From an uncultured Prevotella sp. (lineage in GTDB: Bacteria > Bacteroidota > Bacteroidia > Bacteroidales > Bacteroidaceae), in the NCBI GenBank assembly GCA_905234355.1, contig CAJOHP010000102.1, positions 1 to 11,133 of the forward strand: DNA of 11,133 nucleotides, in the 5' to 3' direction. A model generated the notes under the pieces. That model had not been told where the DNA came from, searched no databases, and saw only the letters and a program-made list of their open reading frames with translations. How positions within the stretch are numbered: position 1 is the first letter of the stretch; each line of letters opens with the position of its first letter. Shown here one piece after another: positions 7,189 through 11,133 of this stretch. Both the position numbers and the translations under genes were made by a program.

Positions 7189-7219
7189 CAAAATTACTAA
7201 TAGTCGCCGACACTGCCAA
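7189..7219 (-). promoter_or_regulatory. Bacteroidetes-type promoter for the XRE-cupin / CoA-ligase operon
   Basis: On the reverse strand the -33 element GTTG (TTG at 7219-7217) lies 20 nt upstream of TAATTTTG (7196-7189). This matches the TAnnTTTG -7 element of Bacteroidetes primary-sigma promoters. The predicted start near 7182 leaves about 43 nt of leader before the ATG at 7138. It supports the shorter start of the regulator. Confidence 0.6.
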
Positions 7220-7270
7220 CTTTTGCAGCATCTTTTTCCGCACTCCGATATTTTTTTAGTGTAAAAATGC

Positions 7271-7297
7271 TAATTCTTGCACGATTATGAAGAATTA
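7271..7297. promoter_or_regulatory. 8-bp inverted repeat overlapping the proA -33 element
   Basis: TAATTCTT (7271-7278) and AAGAATTA (7290-7297) are exact reverse complements with an 11-nt spacer. The left arm covers part of the TTG (7277-7279) proposed as the -33 element of the proA promoter. A dimeric repressor bound here would block RNA polymerase. It partly overlaps the ARG-box-like sequence at 7286-7303, so the two readings compete. The stretch is AT-rich, so chance occurrence is not excluded. Confidence 0.35.
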
Positions 7298-7309
7298 TTT
7301 GTAATTTTG
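7277..7309 (+). promoter_or_regulatory. Bacteroidetes-type promoter for proA
   Basis: TTG at 7277-7279 and TAATTTTG at 7302-7309 match the -33 and -7 elements of Bacteroidetes promoters. The 22-nt spacing is slightly longer than the usual 19-21. The predicted start near 7316 gives a leader of about 84 nt before proA. The -7 element sits in GTAATTTTGCA, an 11-mer also found at the divergent promoter. Confidence 0.5.
7286..7303 (+). promoter_or_regulatory. ARG-box-like palindrome in the proA promoter
   Basis: TATGAAGAATTATTTGTA matches the known ArgR operator pattern WNTGAATWWWWATTCANW at 13 of 16 defined positions. The mismatches are at the T of the left half and the CA of the right half. It lies between the -33 and -7 elements of the proA promoter, an ideal place for repression, and the operon carries an arginine-pathway transcarbamylase. 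The W positions are easy to satisfy in AT-rich DNA, so this is suggestive only. No argR gene is in the window. Confidence 0.35.
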
Positions 7310-7318
7310 CAGTCGGCT

Positions 7319-7345
7319 TTACGGTTAAATCGTAAGTAAACCGTA
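7319..7345 (+). promoter_or_regulatory. proA leader with two mutually exclusive small hairpins
   Basis: TACGGTT (7320-7326) and AACCGTA (7339-7345) form a perfect 7-bp stem with a 12-nt loop. TTACG (7319-7323) can instead pair with CGTAA (7331-7335), using the same left arm. They lie just downstream of the predicted proA transcript start. No T-run follows, so this is not an ordinary terminator. It may be an operator or a leader RNA structure. Confidence 0.3.
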
Positions 7346-7367
7346 CAAAAAAGAATTAAGGCGTAAC

Positions 7368-7409
7368 ATGCCTCCCAATACCATAAACCATCAAACGATA
7401 TGCAACTGA
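7368..7409 (+). other. Small upstream ORF overlapping the proA start
   Basis: A 13-codon ORF (MPPNTINHQTICN, then TGA) starts at ATG 7368, 7-8 nt after AAGG (7357-7360), a better ribosome-binding match than proA itself has. Its stop at 7407-7409 lies past the proA ATG at 7400, in another frame. Codons 2 and 3 are both proline. It could be a leader peptide or coupling ORF for this proline-pathway gene, or a chance ORF. There is no protein-level support. Confidence 0.25.
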
Positions 7410-8620
7410 CAGATACCTTCCAGCGCGTGAAGCAGGCCAGCCGGGCGCTGGCCCGCCTGAGCGACAGCCAGCGCAGCGACGTGCTCATGGCCCTGAGCGA
7501 CGCCATCCGCGCCGGCAAGGACAGCCTGCTCGAAGCCAATGCACGCGACCTCGCCCGCATGGACCCCTCCCATCCGCTCTACGACCGCCTGCAGCTCACT
7601 CCCGCACGTCTCGACGCCATAGCGTCCGACATGCGCCACGTGGCCCTGCTGCCCTCGCCCCTCGGCATGGTCTTCGACCGCCGCACACTGCCCAACGGCC
7701 TGCGGCTGCACCGCGTCACGGTGCCCTTCGGCGTCATCGGCGTGGTCTATGAGGCACGTCCCAACGTCACCTACGACGTGTTCTCACTCTGCCTCAAGAG
7801 CGGCAATGCCTGCGTGCTCAAGGGCGGCAAGGATGCCGACGAGAGCAACCGCGCCGCCCTGACCCTCATCCACGAGGTGCTGCGGCAGAAGGGCGTCAGT
7901 CCCGACGTCGTGGCCCTGCTGCCCGCCACCCACGAGGCCACGGGCGAGATGCTCGGCGCCGTGGGCTACATCGACGTGTGCATACCGCGGGGCGGACGCC
8001 GTCTGATCGACTTCGTGCGCGACAATGCCCGTGTGCCCGTCATCGAGACCGGTGCCGGCGTGGTCAACACCTACTTCGACCTCGACGGCGACCTCGACAT
8101 GGGGCGGGCCATCGTGACCAATGCCAAGACGCGACGCGTCTCGGTGTGCAACGCCCTCGACTGTCTCATCATACACCGAGAGCGCATCTGGTCGCTGCCT
8201 GCACTATGCGAGCAACTGGCCGAAAAGCACGTGACCATCTATGCCGACGACGAAGCATACAAGGTGCTGGCGCCTTTCTACCCCCATCTGGAGCACGCCA
8301 CGCCCGACGCCTTCGGCACTGAGTTCATGGACTACAAAATGGCGGTGAAGACCGTGGGCTCGCTCGACGAGGCCCTGCAGCACATCGCCCGCTACGGCTC
8401 AGGACACAGCGAGGCCATCATCACCCGCGACGAGCAGGCTGCACGCCGGTTTCAGAGCGAGGTCGACGCGCCCACATCGTTTACCGACGGGGCACAGTTC
8501 GGACTGGGAGCCGAGATAGGCATCTCCACACAGAAGCTCGGACCACGCGGACCCATGGGCCTGCGCGAGATGACCACCTACAAGTGGATCATCGAGGGCG
8601 AAGGACAGACCAGGCCATGA
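7400..8620 (+). CDS. proA: ProA, gamma-glutamyl phosphate reductase (glutamate-5-semialdehyde dehydrogenase)
   Basis: A 406-residue cytoplasmic enzyme of the aldehyde dehydrogenase fold. It reduces L-glutamyl-5-phosphate with NADPH to glutamate-5-semialdehyde in proline synthesis. Diagnostic segments are PFGVIGVVYEARPNVTYD (109-126), LKGGKDADESN (140-150), the catalytic Cys250 in RRVSVCNALDCL, and the C-terminal region FTDGAQFGLGAEIGISTQKL followed by GPRGPMGLREMTTYKW. The length is normal. The start has no Shine-Dalgarno site, typical of the phylum, and overlaps a small upstream ORF. The partner kinase gene proB is not in the window on this side. I recall the order proB, proA, argF-type gene from Bacteroides. 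Here proA opens the operon and a histidine kinase follows it. Confidence 0.96.
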   Translation: MQLTDTFQRVKQASRALARLSDSQRSDVLMALSDAIRAGKDSLLEANARDLARMDPSHPLYDRLQLTPARLDAIASDMRHVALLPSPLGMVFDRRTLPNGLRLHRVTVPFGVIGVVYEARPNVTYDVFSLCLKSGNACVLKGGKDADESNRAALTLIHEVLRQKGVSPDVVALLPATHEATGEMLGAVGYIDVCIPRGGRRLIDFVRDNARVPVIETGAGVVNTYFDLDGDLDMGRAIVTNAKTRRVSVCNALDCLIIHRERIWSLPALCEQLAEKHVTIYADDEAYKVLAPFYPHLEHATPDAFGTEFMDYKMAVKTVGSLDEALQHIARYGSGHSEAIITRDEQAARRFQSEVDAPTSFTDGAQFGLGAEIGISTQKLGPRGPMGLREMTTYKWIIEGEGQTRP

Positions 8621-8667
8621 GAACCCGCACCCACCACATCACATCACCATTACCCACCGCATCAACC

Positions 8668-10743
8668 ATGAAAATGACCAGCCATCGGGTCCTCCACCTG
8701 ACCATCCCCGTGCCGGCGCTGCTGCTGGCCGCCCTCCTCCTCCTCGCGGCGGCCTGCACCCGTCAGGACGGCGAGAGCAAAGACGACTTCTACACCGCCC
8801 TGAGCGACCGCATACAGGAGACCGGCGCCACCCATCCCGACGACAACTTCGACTTTATCGACAGCCTGGAGCGAGAGAAGGTCGTGCCACCTTGCGTGGC
8901 CGACTACTTCCGAGCCAACGCCCACTATCCGCTGCAGCAGTATCGCGCCGTGGAGTTCTACAGCAAGAAGGCACTCAGCGACGGCAGCCTGCACCACGAG
9001 TGGCCCAGTGCCTACTACATCTGCAGCCGCAACCTGGCCAACAACCTGCAGGCCAAGGGCGACCACGAGGGCGCACTGACCTATGCTATGGCCGCCTACG
9101 AGAAGGCACAGGACGACCCACTGCCCGACGCCAAGCTCAATGCGCCGGGACTGCTACTCTTCATCTCCATCAGCCAGTACGCGCTGGGCAAGACCGCCGA
9201 GAGCGAGCTGCACGTGGAGCAGGCCTACCGGCAGTCGCTGGAGTACACACAGGTGGACACCAGCTTCAACGCCTACTACCACTTTGTGGTCAACACGCTG
9301 AGCGTGCTCACCACGATGGGCAGCAACTACACCGCAGAGCAGGCACAGCGCTGGATAAGCCGTGCCGAGGAGGCTGCTGCAATGCTCGAGCGCGTGGCCG
9401 ACAGGGAAGAGGTGTCGCAGATGGACCGCGAGCTGACACACACCACGGCCGCCATCATAAGCTACAGCAAGGCACGCGTGCTGGCACTGATAGGACGGCA
9501 GCAGCAGGCCGACGAGGCCTTCCGGGACTTTATGGCCACCAGCTATGCACAGACACCCAACGGCATCGTCAGCCAATACAACTACTACTACGCTGCGGAG
9601 AAGTGGCCCGAGGCCATGGCACTCATGCCGCAGGTGGACAGCATCAAGGCACGCCGCGGACATCTGCTCACGCTGGAGAACCTCAAGACGCTGCACTCGC
9701 AGTACACCATCTACCAGCAGGCCGGACGGCACGACAAAGCCGTCGAGACAGCACGCTATCTCATAGAAAATATAGACACCGTGGTGCGACGACAGCACCA
9801 GTCGGTGGCCGACGAGCTCGCCGTCATCTTCGAGACACGCCAGCAGGACCGCAAGATAGCCGAGCAGCAGCTCGTCATCAGCCATCAGCGCATGCTCGCC
9901 TTCGCCATCGTCATGCTGCTCTGTGTGCTCTTCTTCGTCTTATTCACATTGCACAACCGCAAGGCAGCCAAGAAGGCGCTGCGCGAGAACAAGAAACTGC
10001 AGAAGGCCTACCAGAAGCTGACCGAGGCCAACGAGCGCGCCGAGGTCTCGTCGAAGATGAAGACGGCCTTCATCCAGCAGATTTCCCACGAGATACGCAC
10101 ACCGCTCAACATCCTCAGCGGCTTTGCACAGATTGTCACCGCCGACTACCGACTCGACGACGCCACACGAAAGGATGCCAGCATGCGCATCATGGAGAAC
10201 ACCAAGCGCATCACCGAGGTGGTCAACCAGATGCTCGAGCTGAGCGAGGCCAGCACCGAGACGGCCGTGGAGAACCTGACCGACATGCCGCTCGCCGACA
10301 TCCTGCACAAGGCCATCGACGAGACGCAGATAGAGCATGCGCCCAACGTCAGCTTTAGGCTCGACGCCGACGAGACGACGAAGGCCACCCTGCTACACAC
10401 CCACCAGCGGCGTGCCGCACGCGCACTGAGCCTGCTGCTCGACAATGCGCGCAAGTTTACGCCCAAGGGCGAGGTGACGCTCACGGCAACCCCCACGCCC
10501 GACGGACGGATGATGGCCATCGCCGTAGAGGACACCGGCATCGGCGTGTCCCAGAAGGAGGCAGAACACATCTTCGAGGAGTTTGTACAACTCGACGAAT
10601 ATTCTGAGGGCACCGGCATCGGACTCACCGTAGCACGCTCCTTCGCCCGACGGCTGGGCGGCGACGTCGTGCTCGACACCGCCCACACCCCCGGTGCCCG
10701 ATTCATACTCACACTCCCTATCACTAAAAAAGAAAAAGCATGA
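8668..10743 (+). CDS. TPR-containing sensor histidine kinase, lipoprotein-type signal
   Basis: A 691-residue membrane sensor kinase. A signal sequence ends in a lipobox-like LAAAC (Cys30). A periplasmic alpha-helical region of about 370 residues with TPR-like repeats follows (for example HEGALTYAMAAYEKA). A single transmembrane helix lies at about 409-429 (MLAFAIVMLLCVLFFVLF), then a coiled coil. The dimerisation domain carries SHEIRTPL (473-480) with phospho-acceptor His474. The ATPase domain has the N box LLLDNARKF (589-597), G1 EDTGIGV (621-627) and G2 EGTGIGL (647-653). All kinase motifs look intact and there is no receiver domain. The start at 8668 gives a standard signal peptide. An ATG at 8617 overlapping the proA stop would place 46 residues before the lipobox cysteine. 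Its TGA overlaps the next gene's ATG. Ligand and response regulator are unknown. Confidence 0.88.
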   Translation: MKMTSHRVLHLTIPVPALLLAALLLLAAACTRQDGESKDDFYTALSDRIQETGATHPDDNFDFIDSLEREKVVPPCVADYFRANAHYPLQQYRAVEFYSKKALSDGSLHHEWPSAYYICSRNLANNLQAKGDHEGALTYAMAAYEKAQDDPLPDAKLNAPGLLLFISISQYALGKTAESELHVEQAYRQSLEYTQVDTSFNAYYHFVVNTLSVLTTMGSNYTAEQAQRWISRAEEAAAMLERVADREEVSQMDRELTHTTAAIISYSKARVLALIGRQQQADEAFRDFMATSYAQTPNGIVSQYNYYYAAEKWPEAMALMPQVDSIKARRGHLLTLENLKTLHSQYTIYQQAGRHDKAVETARYLIENIDTVVRRQHQSVADELAVIFETRQQDRKIAEQQLVISHQRMLAFAIVMLLCVLFFVLFTLHNRKAAKKALRENKKLQKAYQKLTEANERAEVSSKMKTAFIQQISHEIRTPLNILSGFAQIVTADYRLDDATRKDASMRIMENTKRITEVVNQMLELSEASTETAVENLTDMPLADILHKAIDETQIEHAPNVSFRLDADETTKATLLHTHQRRAARALSLLLDNARKFTPKGEVTLTATPTPDGRMMAIAVEDTGIGVSQKEAEHIFEEFVQLDEYSEGTGIGLTVARSFARRLGGDVVLDTAHTPGARFILTLPITKKEKA

Positions 10744-11133
10744 GAACATTTATCAACGCAGCCGACCTCGGCCCCCTAGACAAGGCACTGGCCGAGGCAT
10801 TCGACATCAAGCAAGACCGCTACAAATATCAGCATCTGGGACGCAACAAGACCCTGATGATGATCTTCTTCAACAACTCGCTGCGCACCCGCCTCTCCAC
10901 GCAGAAGGCCGCCATGAACCTGGGCATGAACGTCATCGTGCTCGACGTCAATGCTGGCGCATGGAAGCTCGAGACCGAGCGCGGCGTGGTCATGGACGGC
11001 GACAAGTCGGAGCACCTGCTCGAGGCCATACCCGTCATGGGGTGCTACTGCGACATCATAGGCGTGCGCTCCTTCGCCGGGCTCTCCGACCGCGACTACG
11101 ACTATGCCGAGACCGTGCTGCAGCAGTTCATAC
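10740..11133 (+). CDS. argF: N-succinylornithine (or N-acetylornithine) carbamoyltransferase, N-terminal part
   Basis: The first 131 codons of a transcarbamylase very similar, as I recall it, to the Bacteroides fragilis N-succinyl-L-ornithine transcarbamylase (argF'). That enzyme transfers a carbamoyl group to an N-acylated ornithine in arginine synthesis. Visible motifs are GRNKTLMMIFFNNSLRTR (34-51, carbamoyl-phosphate binding, SLRTR being the family's STRTR equivalent), NVIVLDVNAGAWKLETERG (64-82) and VMGCYCDIIGVRSF. The B. fragilis enzyme has Pro90, and the Xanthomonas N-acetylornithine enzyme has Glu92 at the equivalent place. Here residue 90 is Ser in GDKSEHLLEA. Replacing that Glu with Ser was reported to convert specificity to succinylornithine, so I infer succinyl specificity. 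The ATG overlaps the kinase stop as ATGA, which implies translational coupling. The C-terminus is outside the window. Confidence 0.93.
   Translation, partial: MRTFINAADLGPLDKALAEAFDIKQDRYKYQHLGRNKTLMMIFFNNSLRTRLSTQKAAMNLGMNVIVLDVNAGAWKLETERGVVMDGDKSEHLLEAIPVMGCYCDIIGVRSFAGLSDRDYDYAETVLQQFI

Noticed and set aside
7139..7243. 35-residue N-terminal extension of the XRE-cupin regulator
   Set aside because: The predicted promoter lies inside it, its residues do not resemble the family, and the ATG at 7138 gives a normal start to the helix-turn-helix domain.
8584..8667. Earlier starts for the histidine kinase, at 8584 and 8617
   Set aside because: They would put a long unstructured stretch before the signal peptide. 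The 8617 ATG overlapping the proA stop is attractive for coupling but was set aside in favour of 8668; it is not fully excluded.
8892..10358. Forward frame of 488 codons inside the histidine kinase gene
   Set aside because: An out-of-frame shadow with Gln/Arg/Gly-rich composition. The kinase frame has all catalytic boxes.
1..11133. CRISPR arrays, tRNA or rRNA genes, transposases, phage genes, toxin-antitoxin or defence modules
   Set aside because: None is visible on either strand. No regularly spaced repeats, cloverleaf sequences or relevant protein motifs were recognised.

Overview
The window reads as chromosomal DNA of a GC-rich member of the Bacteroidales, probably Prevotellaceae or a close relative. 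The evidence is a type IX-secretion-like C-terminal tail, a DUF4837 lipoprotein between rlmN and pdxA, AT-rich leaders in place of clear Shine-Dalgarno sites, two promoters matching the Bacteroidetes TTG-N19-21-TAnnTTTG pattern, a TPR-containing sensor histidine kinase, and an ornithine transcarbamylase of the Bacteroides N-succinylornithine type. Coding regions are GC-rich and intergenic regions AT-rich. There is no phage, IS transposase, CRISPR array, tRNA or rRNA. The content is mostly metabolic, and the interest lies in residue-level and regulatory oddities.

Layout. (1) Positions 2-154 hold the 3' end of a secreted-protein gene, followed directly by the 3' remnant of an outer-membrane beta-barrel gene (155-475) that has lost its start. 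(2) A forward cluster carries rlmN, a DUF4837 lipoprotein gene overlapping it by 20 nt, and pdxA. (3) A 147-bp convergent gap (3720-3866) is packed with inverted repeats. (4) A reverse-strand block, in transcription order, carries an XRE-cupin regulator (start 7138), an acyl/acetyl-CoA synthetase (start 6563) and an MscS-type channel (start 4715). (5) A 261-bp divergent intergenic region (7139-7399) carries a promoter in each direction, an ARG-box-like palindrome and a structured proA leader with a small upstream ORF. (6) A forward operon carries proA, a TPR sensor histidine kinase, and an argF-type transcarbamylase that runs off the right edge.

How the genes relate. proA and the transcarbamylase link proline and arginine synthesis from glutamate. 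The ARG-box-like site in the proA promoter would fit arginine-responsive control. The histidine kinase is an unexpected passenger, flanked by a 9-bp direct repeat that includes the start codon of the transcarbamylase gene. The XRE-cupin protein probably regulates its own short operon with the CoA ligase. PdxA belongs to vitamin B6 synthesis, but this copy lacks two of the three metal-binding histidines known from the family. No new defence or mobile system was found. The best candidates for something undescribed are the altered PdxA, the kinase embedded in an arginine/proline operon, and the proA leader.
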